Source: Gammaproteobacteria bacterium (GTDB taxonomy: Bacteria > Pseudomonadota > Gammaproteobacteria > Enterobacterales > Alteromonadaceae). Taken from it: a stretch of DNA of 7,770 nucleotides. Position numbers and translations under genes: made by a program. Positions 1-5,764 of the stretch are shown piece by piece (the first letter of the stretch is position 1; each line of letters starts with the position of its first letter). Where the stretch lies: assembly GCA_023380515.1 (NCBI GenBank), contig JAMCRH010000071.1, positions 1 through 7,770 on the forward strand. Direction: 5' to 3'. A model generated the notes under the pieces. It saw only the letters and a list, made by a program, of their open reading frames with translations. It was not told the origin of the DNA and searched no databases.

Positions 1-2
1 AT

Positions 3-113
3 GATTTAATTCGTGCTCTGCGACAAGGGCAGATAGAACTTACCCGACCGTGTCTACCCAATGTGGAAATTGGTGGTGAAATACTGAGTTTGTCGACTTA
101 TCGCTGCGGATAA
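3..113 (+). CDS. C-terminal end of an unrecognised protein (5' truncated)
   Basis: An open frame enters from the left edge and runs 36 codons to a TAA at 111-113. It reads DLIRALRQGQ at the start and ends LSLSTYRCG. The peptide has a plausible mix of residues and no internal stop, and it ends convergently with the yciI-like gene, overlapping its last 16 bases. That is a common arrangement for two real genes meeting tail to tail. No family can be named from so short a tail, and the gene's start and bulk lie outside the window. No terminator hairpin is visible between it and the neighbouring gene. Confidence 0.45.
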   Translation, partial: DLIRALRQGQIELTRPCLPNVEIGGEILSLSTYRCG

Positions 114-403
114 ACGGGGTTGCTCGCTAAGTCACCAACGACTGTATTCCATGGACGAATGCGCCAAGAGCGTACGAGGCCATGACGAACGTAAGGGTCA
201 GACTCGGCGAATTGGCGGGCAACGTCGGCGCTATCACCGGCAAAAATAAGTAGAGCGCCATCGGCGGGGTCATCAAAAGCGCCAGCGAGAATAAGCTCGC
301 CACGTTCTTGTGCCGCCCATGCGAGGGTTAAATGCTCGTCCCGATATTGGGGGCGGCGGGATAAATAATCATCAGAAACTTGGTAAGTTAGTACAAAGTG
401 CAT
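98..403 (-). CDS. YciI-like family protein
   Basis: This 101-residue protein matches the small YciI-like family (dimeric alpha-beta barrel, ferredoxin-like fold) along its whole length. It opens with MHFVLTYQVSDDYLSRR, carries the family's conserved histidine (H24 in RDEHL), then GELILAGAF and PADGALLIF near residues 35-54, the conserved acidic residue D69 in ESDPYV, and a C-terminal WRIRPWNTVVG strand. The family is cytoplasmic. Most members have no established substrate; some relatives act as muconolactone isomerase- or dehalogenase-like enzymes, so no reaction should be assigned here. The ATG at 401-403 is preceded on the - strand by AGGGG (413-417) with a 9-base spacer. It is transcribed divergently from the GGDEF operon and alone on its strand within the window. 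Family assignment is firm; function is unknown. Confidence 0.88.
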   Translation of the reverse strand: MHFVLTYQVSDDYLSRRPQYRDEHLTLAWAAQERGELILAGAFDDPADGALLIFAGDSADVARQFAESDPYVRHGLVRSWRIRPWNTVVGDLASNPVYPQR

Positions 404-444
404 ATAATTCAGCCCCTAAAAATAAAATGTAAGATATTCATGTA

Positions 445-481
445 TTGCCGAGAATTAGTGCAAAAAACAAACTGTCGGCAA
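445..481. repeat. Inverted repeat TTGCCGA...TCGGCAA in the divergent promoter region
   Basis: Two perfect 7-base arms (445-451 and 475-481) are separated by 23 A-rich bases, so the arms start 30 bases apart, roughly three helical turns. They lie between the divergent yciI-like gene and the GGDEF operon, just upstream of a -10-like TATACT at 498-503 pointing toward the operon. No good -35 element stands at the usual distance from that hexamer. The repeat could be an operator bound by a dimeric regulator, or chance. No known consensus is recognised. Confidence 0.3.
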
Positions 482-571
482 ATGCAAGATAGTACTCTAT
501 ACTAATGTGTTCAATAATTAAGCGAAATTGCTGGGCACTATCATAACAGGGTTTACAAGGGATACGAGTAA

Positions 572-1228
572 ATGGACGACCTAGCGACGTTACCTATGTG
601 GGTGTGGGTGGCTATCGCGGTACCTTTGGTTATCGCGCTTGTGCTGTGGTTGCAAAAACGCAACTTACACCGACAGTTTCAGCATTTGACCATGCTGTTC
701 AATACCAAACAGCAAGAGCTCGCAGAAAAACAGCGAGTTCTTGAGCAATTACAGATCCTCGACCAGGTCACGGGCGTGTTTAATCGGAAACACCTCGAAG
801 ATCGACTCGAGGAGGCGTTTTCGCACGGCCGTCGCTATAAACGTCCCATGTCAATTATCATGTTTGAAATTGACCTGTTACAACGGATTGCGAACGAGTT
901 CGGCCAGCAAACATGTAATCATGTACTGTATGAATTCGCCGCACTGGTTTCGCGGACGACTCGACGCAGTGATATTTTCGGCCGGTGGGATTCGTCACGA
1001 TTTTTGCTGATTTGTCCGGAAACCTCGGCGAGTCAGGCGGAAATTTTAGCGAACAAAATTCGTGAGCTGGTACTGGAAACTCGCCTTGACTCGCGTATGC
1101 GGGTGACAATTAGTGGCGGCATTCAAGACTTAACCAATATTGAAACCGTTGACCGCTTGCTTGTAGGTGCCGATATCGCACTGCAAGAGGCTAAAACGCA
1201 GGGCCGGAACCGCATTTGCCTTCTTTAA
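572..1228 (+). CDS. Membrane-anchored protein with a degenerate GGDEF domain
   Basis: The protein has 218 residues: a short N-terminus, one membrane helix (about residues 9-27), a Q/E/K-rich probable coiled coil (about 30-62), then a GGDEF-family domain (about 63-218) beginning ILDQVTGVFNRKHLEDRL. The fold is recognisable from this opening, from IMFEIDLLQRIANEFG in the metal-binding region, and from the closing DIALQEAKTQGRNRI. The active-site loop at residues 140-144 reads DSSRF instead of GGDEF/GGEEF. The metal-binding region is also altered: E99 replaces the usual first Asp, and LQRIAN replaces FKRIND. Diguanylate cyclase activity is therefore unlikely. Such domains may bind GTP or c-di-GMP, or serve as partners of active cyclases (inference). 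The ATG has an upstream AAGGGA (557-562). The next gene starts 20 bases after the stop, so the two are probably cotranscribed. Confidence 0.85.
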   Translation: MDDLATLPMWVWVAIAVPLVIALVLWLQKRNLHRQFQHLTMLFNTKQQELAEKQRVLEQLQILDQVTGVFNRKHLEDRLEEAFSHGRRYKRPMSIIMFEIDLLQRIANEFGQQTCNHVLYEFAALVSRTTRRSDIFGRWDSSRFLLICPETSASQAEILANKIRELVLETRLDSRMRVTISGGIQDLTNIETVDRLLVGADIALQEAKTQGRNRICLL

Positions 1229-1233
1229 CCCAA

Positions 1234-1240
1234 AAGGAGA
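1234..1240 (+). promoter_or_regulatory. Ribosome binding site deciding the start of the dCache-GGDEF gene
   Basis: AAGGAGA lies 8 bases before the ATG at 1249, a textbook Shine-Dalgarno arrangement. An in-frame TTG at 1216 would give a start 11 codons earlier, overlapping the previous gene. That TTG lacks its own ribosome binding site and would place this motif inside the coding sequence. The ATG at 1249 is therefore preferred. Confidence 0.8.
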
Positions 1241-1248
1241 GCTTATTG

Positions 1249-2916
1249 ATGGAACGCCCAACCAATCCGACCTCGAAACGATTGCGAACGCATTTCGTAA
1301 TGATTACTGCAGGCATGATACTCACACTAACTCTAGTCTTGAGTGCCATCGCCAACCATTCTGCCGCACGCGCATTACAGGACCAAATTGGTAATGCGCT
1401 GATAGACACTAGTCTTTTGCTTAGCCATAACCTCGACCAATTTATGTGGGCGCGGTCGGTTGAGGTAGAGCTTCTCAGTCAATTTGGCATGGGTTTAGAA
1501 CAACCAGACCAAGTGCGTGACTTACTCGAAGCCGTGCAAGAGAAAGTGCCGAGTTTTGCTTGGTTTGGGGTGACGAATGCAGACGGAGTTGTCCAAGTCG
1601 CAACGGGTAGCTTACTTGAGGGCATGAGTATTGCGCACCGCCCGGTGTTCTTAAATGCTCAAGAAGACGTCTTTTACGGCGACGTGCATGAAGCACAACT
1701 GCTGGCGTCACTGCTCCCGAATCCTTCAGGTGAAGCAATGAAATTCGTCGACATAAGCTTCCCATTATTTGACGATAATGGCGAGTTTCGTGGCGTTTTG
1801 GCAGCCCACTTAAGTTGGGACTGGGCACGTGAACTGCAAACAACAATCATGGAGCCGCTCCGCAAGCGTCATAACATTGAACTGTTTGTAATCAGCCCCG
1901 AGTCGGGAGCCGCACTGTTAGGCCCCAGGGGCTACGTTGGTCAGACTTTCGACTTGGATAGTATCGAGCTGGCCATCCGCGGTGAGAATGGCTTTCTTTT
2001 AGAAACTTGGCCAAATGGACAGCGTTACGTGACCGGCTATACCACCACTGCCGGTTATCGCGACTTTCCTGGATTCGGTTGGGTTTTGCTTTTGCGTGAG
2101 AACGAACAGAGCGCACTTGCGACGGTGTCGAAATTACAAACAATCATTTGGTCCGCAGGCGGGGCTTTCACGTTGCTGTTTGGCTTTTTCGCTTGGCGTG
2201 TCACGCAAGCAGTGACGGCGCCGTTGCAAGACATTACATTAGCGGCGCAACGACTGTCTCGTGGTGAAATAGTAGCGATTCCTCAGCATCAAGGTATTCG
2301 TGAAATTGAGTCGTTAGAACATTCCTTGCAAAGCCTTGTAACGAACCTCACACAAGCAGAATCTGCATTGGGGCATATGGAATCGCAAGCGCATCGTGAT
2401 GCACTGACCGGACTTGCAAATCGTAATGCACTGAATAAATATATGAAAGTTGCGCGGCAGCATGCGGAGCAGCAACATAAGTCATTAACCGTCTTGTATT
2501 TAGATCTCGATAAGTTTAAGCCCGTAAATGATACCTACGGCCATGCAGTTGGCGATACGCTGCTGAAGCAAGTTGCTGAGCGGCTACAACAGCAGATTCG
2601 TCAAGACGAGCTCGCAGTGCGTTTGGGGGGTGATGAGTTTTTACTGGTGCTGACCACCGACGACCGCTGCCCGCAAGCAACGGGCGCAATGGTTGCGGAA
2701 CGGGTTTTGAGTGCTTTAAATGAGCCATTTAGCATTGATAACCTGCGTCTCAACATTGGCTGTACGATTGGCATTGCAATTTGGCCGCAAGACAGCCAAT
2801 CCATTGAAAGTGTATTGGATTTAGCGGATCGAGCCTTGTATCGCGCCAAGGAAGCTGGTCGTAACCGGTACTTGTTTGCGCGTGAACAGCAGGGTGAGTC
2901 AAACTGCGCCAGTTAA
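1249..2916 (+). CDS. Membrane diguanylate cyclase with dCache sensor, HAMP and GGDEF domains
   Basis: From the ATG this is a 555-residue protein. It has a membrane helix near 15-35, a large periplasmic region (about 38-297) with dCache-like features such as WFGVTNADGVV and GYRDFPGFGWVLLLRENE, a second helix near 298-316, a HAMP linker (about 316-368), and a C-terminal GGDEF domain (about 380-545). The domain looks active: DALTGLANR, DLDKFKPVND with both metal-site aspartates (D419, D421), an intact GGDEF at 460-464, and the closing ALYRAKEAGRNRY. It should make c-di-GMP from two GTP on the cytoplasmic side in response to a periplasmic ligand. The ligand is unknown; dCache domains often bind amino acids, amines or organic acids. 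The inhibitory I-site position reads RQDE (451-454) rather than RxxD, so product feedback may be weakened. It is the second gene of an operon with the degenerate GGDEF protein. Confidence 0.93.
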   Translation: MERPTNPTSKRLRTHFVMITAGMILTLTLVLSAIANHSAARALQDQIGNALIDTSLLLSHNLDQFMWARSVEVELLSQFGMGLEQPDQVRDLLEAVQEKVPSFAWFGVTNADGVVQVATGSLLEGMSIAHRPVFLNAQEDVFYGDVHEAQLLASLLPNPSGEAMKFVDISFPLFDDNGEFRGVLAAHLSWDWARELQTTIMEPLRKRHNIELFVISPESGAALLGPRGYVGQTFDLDSIELAIRGENGFLLETWPNGQRYVTGYTTTAGYRDFPGFGWVLLLRENEQSALATVSKLQTIIWSAGGAFTLLFGFFAWRVTQAVTAPLQDITLAAQRLSRGEIVAIPQHQGIREIESLEHSLQSLVTNLTQAESALGHMESQAHRDALTGLANRNALNKYMKVARQHAEQQHKSLTVLYLDLDKFKPVNDTYGHAVGDTLLKQVAERLQQQIRQDELAVRLGGDEFLLVLTTDDRCPQATGAMVAERVLSALNEPFSIDNLRLNIGCTIGIAIWPQDSQSIESVLDLADRALYRAKEAGRNRYLFAREQQGESNCAS

Positions 2917-2962
2917 TTCACTGTCGCGGCGTTTCATGGATTGGTGAAAACGTGAAAAAAGA

Positions 2963-2984
2963 AAGCGCGGTAGATACCGCGCTT
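2963..2984 (-). terminator. Intrinsic terminator of norB
   Basis: The perfect inverted repeat AAGCGCGGTA-GA-TACCGCGCTT realistically forms an 8-base stem, AAGCGCGG/CCGCGCTT, with a 6-base loop. Read on the - strand, it is followed directly by TCTTTTTT, a good U-tract, about 80 bases after the norB stop codon. On the + strand the hairpin is followed by GAAATATC, so it would be a weak terminator for the cyclase operon, although the stem may serve both directions. Confidence 0.85.
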
Positions 2985-2993
2985 GAAATATCA

Positions 2994-3032
2994 TCCAGCC
3001 AATAAGATTGGACATCCTTGTCCGGGGCTGGA
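2994..3032. repeat. Nested stem-loop in the convergent intergenic region
   Basis: The outer arms TCCAGCC (2994-3000) and GGCTGGA (3026-3032) pair over 7 bases. Inside them, GGACA (3010-3014) and TGTCC (3019-3023) form a second stem with a 4-base loop. It lies between the norB stop and the norB terminator, so it would be transcribed as part of the norB 3' untranslated region. It could protect the mRNA 3' end or help terminate the opposing cyclase transcript. No U-tract follows it on the + strand. Confidence 0.4.
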
Positions 3033-3061
3033 GTAGAGCCTTCCGTTTAGTCTTTAATGTG

Positions 3062-5329
3062 TTAAGCGTTTTGCTCAGCAAGAATTGCTGCTTCTTTGTC
3101 TTTGAAGAACACACCTTTGGTGATCTGCCAACTGACCGCCAATGCACCGACGATGAAGATGACGTCACCGACAGTCCGCACCCAACGCAGCATGTGCAGT
3201 AATGGTTGCTGCATGAACTCTTCGCTACGGGCGTACCACAAGCCTTCTGTTGCACTGGCGTGGAACTGGATAAAGCCAATCGGTAGCAAGCTGGTGAAGA
3301 GCATGAGTACCAAGCCCCAGTTTAACCACCAGAACGCTGTTTTCATGAGCTTCTCGTCAAATTGGAAGTTCGGCTTGATATAGCGTAAGACCAGTAGACA
3401 GAAACCAAGCGCCAGGAATCCATACACCCCAAACAGTGCAGCATGTGCATGAGTTGGTGTGGTATTCAGACCTTGAATGTAATACAGCACGATCGGTGGG
3501 TTAATCATGAAGCCCATGACGCCAGCACCGAGGAAGTTCCAGAATGCTACGGCAATGAAGAACATCAATGGCCACTTCACGCGATCCATCCAGTCTGCAC
3601 GTGCTTTCAAGCGCCAGTTTTCCCATGCTTCGTAACCTAATACCACCAGAGGAACAACTTCAAGTGCAGAGAAGGTTGCGCCAACTGCCATAATTGGCGT
3701 AGTGGTGCCAGAGAAATACAAGTGATGGAAAGTACCCGGTACACCGCCAAGCAGGAACAACGACGCTGACGCTAAGCTCGCTGCAGTGGCCGTGGTGCGT
3801 GAAACTAGCCCCATGTTGTAGAAGATAAAGGCGAACGAAACAGTCGCAAATACTTCAAAGAAGCCTTCTACCCAAAGGTGTACAACCCACCAACGCCAGT
3901 ATTCCATGACCGACAAGTGAGTGCGCTCGCCGTAGAAAAAACCAGCGCCGTAGAATAGACCTACTGCAATCACCGAACAGATGAATAGCACCAGCAGGTT
4001 CTTGTCGCCATCTTTCTTCAGCGCAGGAAGCATGCCGCGTAACATCAGAACCAGCCACAATAGAATGCCGACGAACTTCAGAATCTGCCAGAAGCGGCCG
4101 AGGTCGAGGTATTCGTAGCCTTGGTGACCAAACCAGAAACTTAAATGCTCAGGCATGACTTGTGCAATCGCTAACCAGTTACCAATGAAGGTACCGGCAG
4201 TGACGATAATCAGTGCCCAAAACAGCACGTCGACACCAAGTTTTTGGTATTTCGGGTCTTTGCCACCATTAATAATCGGAGCAAGGAAGAGACCGGCGGC
4301 AAGGAAACCGACCGCAATCCAGAACATGGCTGCCTGCAAGTGCCAGGTACGAACCAAGGTGTAAGGTAAGATTTGTGTGGTGTCAATGCCATAGAAGCCA
4401 CTGCCTTCAACGGTGTAGTGTGCGGTAAAGCCACCGAGGAAAACTTGTAACGTAAACAAGGCAACCACAACAAACAAATATTTGCCGAGTGAACGTTGTG
4501 ACGGCGTGAGCTTCACTAGGCTAATAGGATCTTTCTTCGGCGCAACTGGTTCTGCATGTTCCTTCCGTAAGAATGCCCAAGCCCAAATCAAGGCACCCAC
4601 ACCAGCGATGAGCAGGATAATGCTGACCAACGACCAAATCAGGTTTTCCGCTGATGGCGTATTGCTGATTAAAGGCTCATGTGGCCAGTTATTGGTGTAA
4701 GTGACGTTGGAGTCAGGACGCTCAGTTGCAGCGGCCCATGAGGTCCAGAAGAAGAAGTGAGTCAACTCGATGCGGCGACGCTCCGACGGCAAGGTGTCAT
4801 TCTTCATCGCGAAGTTGTGACGAGTTTGCTCGAATGCCGGATCGTTACCAAACAAACGGATGTAGTAGTCCGCGGTTTGTTTGATAGCTGCGTAGCGAGT
4901 ATCGCTTAGAACGAGAACATCACGGGCTACATCATAGGTGTTGGTGCGGTACTCGACTTCGAGATCATGACGCAACATGCTTTGATCGCGGGCATCAAGT
5001 TCGTCGTAAGACACACCATAAAGTTGCTGAGCGGTTAGGTCTAACCATGCCAACAATTCACGACGGAGCCAGTCCGCTGTCCAGTCGGGTGCTTGATAGG
5101 CACCATGTCCCCAAATCGAACCAAGCTGCATGCCACCAACCGACTGATACGCCGTCTGACCATTGAGTATGGTCTCATTGGTCATGATTAGGTCGCCCTG
5201 AGCTGAGACCACTTGATCAGGAATGGGTGGTGCCACTCGATACACTTCTTTACCGAAGTAGCCCAAAATACCAAAGGTAATGGCTAAAATCGCAATTAAC
5301 GTCCACCAGAGTTTTTTATATTCACCCAT
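3062..5329 (-). CDS. norB: Quinol-dependent nitric oxide reductase (qNOR, single subunit)
   Basis: This 755-residue inner-membrane enzyme reduces two NO to N2O using quinol; the gene is also called norZ. An N-terminal helix (about 9-25) leads into a periplasmic NorC-like domain (about 30-228) that lacks a CxxCH haem c motif. This marks the quinol-oxidising fused form, and the length fits qNOR. The catalytic part has all expected ligands: H330 (TWHLQAA) and H629 for low-spin haem b, H627 (THAHAALFG) for haem b3, and H484, H535 and H536 for the non-haem iron. The NOR-specific glutamates are E488 and E492 (HLWVEGFFEVF) and E557 (SALEVVPL). The start ATG follows a G-rich AAGGGGG. No nir, nos or other denitrification gene is in view, so NO detoxification is at least as likely as respiration. 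A sigma-54 promoter and NorR-type boxes upstream indicate induction by NO. Confidence 0.96.
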   Translation of the reverse strand: MGEYKKLWWTLIAILAITFGILGYFGKEVYRVAPPIPDQVVSAQGDLIMTNETILNGQTAYQSVGGMQLGSIWGHGAYQAPDWTADWLRRELLAWLDLTAQQLYGVSYDELDARDQSMLRHDLEVEYRTNTYDVARDVLVLSDTRYAAIKQTADYYIRLFGNDPAFEQTRHNFAMKNDTLPSERRRIELTHFFFWTSWAAATERPDSNVTYTNNWPHEPLISNTPSAENLIWSLVSIILLIAGVGALIWAWAFLRKEHAEPVAPKKDPISLVKLTPSQRSLGKYLFVVVALFTLQVFLGGFTAHYTVEGSGFYGIDTTQILPYTLVRTWHLQAAMFWIAVGFLAAGLFLAPIINGGKDPKYQKLGVDVLFWALIIVTAGTFIGNWLAIAQVMPEHLSFWFGHQGYEYLDLGRFWQILKFVGILLWLVLMLRGMLPALKKDGDKNLLVLFICSVIAVGLFYGAGFFYGERTHLSVMEYWRWWVVHLWVEGFFEVFATVSFAFIFYNMGLVSRTTATAASLASASLFLLGGVPGTFHHLYFSGTTTPIMAVGATFSALEVVPLVVLGYEAWENWRLKARADWMDRVKWPLMFFIAVAFWNFLGAGVMGFMINPPIVLYYIQGLNTTPTHAHAALFGVYGFLALGFCLLVLRYIKPNFQFDEKLMKTAFWWLNWGLVLMLFTSLLPIGFIQFHASATEGLWYARSEEFMQQPLLHMLRWVRTVGDVIFIVGALAVSWQITKGVFFKDKEAAILAEQNA

Positions 5330-5425
5330 GGCAGCCCCCTTTTTTGAGTTGATTATTGTTAAGCATGCGCTTACTCCCGTTTACTAAACTCGCCCCGGAT
5401 CATCCGAGTGATTCATGGTGGTAAG

Positions 5426-5441
5426 AGCAGGAATCGTGCCA
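5426..5441 (-). promoter_or_regulatory. Sigma-54 (RpoN) -24/-12 promoter of norB
   Basis: On the - strand the sequence reads TGGCACGATTCCTGCT, against the sigma-54 consensus TGGCACG-N4-TTGCW. Only one defined base differs, and the invariant GG and GC have the required spacing. Transcription should start near 5416, giving a leader of about 85 bases before the norB ATG. Sigma-54 promoters need an enhancer-binding activator; the NorR-type boxes further upstream suggest which one. Confidence 0.85.
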
Positions 5442-5510
5442 ATTAAATAAAAACCATAAATAACAGTAAGTTAGTAGCTTTTCTTGGTCAGGGTAAAGCT
5501 CGATAAGTGC

Positions 5511-5538
5511 TTTTTACCGCTTGAAATTAAGGTAAAAA
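5511..5538. repeat. Inverted repeat TTTTTACC / GGTAAAAA overlapping the first NorR-type box
   Basis: The perfect 8-base arms at 5511-5518 and 5531-5538 are separated by 12 bases. The right arm is the left part of the GGT-N7-ACC box at 5531-5543, so the left arm may be an additional half-site oriented toward it. A further GGTAAAGC at 5492-5499 faces the same TTTTTACC. This may extend the protein-binding array or be a by-product of A/T-rich sequence. Confidence 0.35.
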
Positions 5539-5543
5539 TCACC
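5531..5543 (-). promoter_or_regulatory. NorR-type enhancer box 1 (GGT-N7-ACC)
   Basis: GGTAAAAATCACC is a perfect match to the GGT-N7-ACC core described for NorR, the NO-sensing sigma-54 activator. Its centre is about 120 bases upstream of the predicted norB transcription start, a typical enhancer distance. NorR itself is not encoded in the window. Confidence 0.72.
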
Positions 5544-5548
5544 CTCCG

Positions 5549-5561
5549 GGTTAAATCAACC
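5549..5561 (-). promoter_or_regulatory. NorR-type enhancer box 2 (GGT-N7-ACC)
   Basis: GGTTAAATCAACC is a second perfect GGT-N7-ACC site, centred 18 bases from the first and sharing its AAATCA core. Two such close matches in tandem upstream of a sigma-54 promoter in front of a nitric oxide reductase are unlikely to be chance. Confidence 0.72.
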
Positions 5562-5580
5562 ATAACCATCCTCACAGCGC

Positions 5581-5593
5581 AGTAATTTCAACT
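5581..5593 (-). promoter_or_regulatory. Possible NorR-type box 3 (GT-N7-AC)
   Basis: AGTAATTTCAACT keeps the minimal GT-N7-AC core with symmetric A/T flanks but lacks the outer G and C of boxes 1 and 2. Its centre is 32 bases beyond box 2. NorR-controlled promoters commonly use three sites, so a weaker third box is expected. The motif is short enough to occur by chance. Confidence 0.45.
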
Positions 5594-5602
5594 ACTCCTA
5601 CT

Positions 5603-5622
5603 GGAATATCTCCTTATATTCC
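5603..5622. repeat. Perfect palindrome GGAATAT-N6-ATATTCC
   Basis: Two 7-base arms (5603-5609 and 5616-5622) flank a 6-base spacer, the geometry of a dimeric regulator's operator. The palindrome lies about 145 bases upstream of the porin start and just beyond the last possible NorR box. It matches no consensus I can name; it does not fit NsrR (ATGYATTT-type) or FNR. Confidence 0.35.
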
Positions 5623-5672
5623 CCTGTAAAAATTAGGGATATTGTAGAATTCAGTCAGATTTCTTAGTGCGG

Positions 5673-5708
5673 AGTCGCTGACCACGATGACGCCAAAGTC
5701 GGTGACCA
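5673..5708 (+). repeat. Direct repeat AGTCG(C/G)TGACCA upstream of the porin
   Basis: Two 12-base copies (5673-5684 and 5697-5708) differ at one base and start 24 bases apart, slightly more than two helical turns. They lie 57 bases and more upstream of the porin ATG, where an activator would act. The GTCRCTGAC-like core is itself partly palindromic. This could be a tandem binding site for a response regulator or another transcription factor; the protein is unknown. Confidence 0.4.
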
Positions 5709-5764
5709 GACAAGTGATGATGTCCACGGGAGCCACTTACTTTTTTGACTGTATGAGGTGATGT

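Larger units (their letters stand above)
5330..5764. other. Divergent norB / porin regulatory region
   Basis: These 435 bases hold no credible gene. The norB-proximal half contains a leader, a sigma-54 promoter and NorR-type boxes, listed separately. The leader carries short inverted repeats: TAAGC-ATGC-GCTTA at 5360-5373, GTTTACTAAAC at 5379-5389, and ACTCG/CGAGT arms at 5388-5392 and 5405-5409. The porin-proximal half has a palindrome and a direct repeat, also listed. A TAGAAT at 5645-5650 is a possible -10 for the porin, but no convincing -35 accompanies it. I found no obvious IHF site between the sigma-54 promoter and the NorR boxes by eye, although the stretch is AT-rich. Confidence 0.7.

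Noticed and set aside
1216..1248. TTG start for the dCache-GGDEF gene, 11 codons upstream of the ATG
   Set aside because: It overlaps the end of the previous gene and lacks its own ribosome binding site, whereas the ATG at 1249 has a well-spaced AAGGAGA.
4155..4700. Open frames on the + strand opposite norB, and other long frames antisense to or out of frame with the main genes
   Set aside because: They lie within genes that have full-length family matches, have no ribosome binding sites and give unusual residue composition.
5349..5362. FNR-like sequence TTGAT-TATT-GTTAA near the norB start
   Set aside because: The right half matches only three of five consensus bases, and the site is about 20 bases from the start codon, inside the leader predicted from the sigma-54 promoter, where FNR activation would not work.
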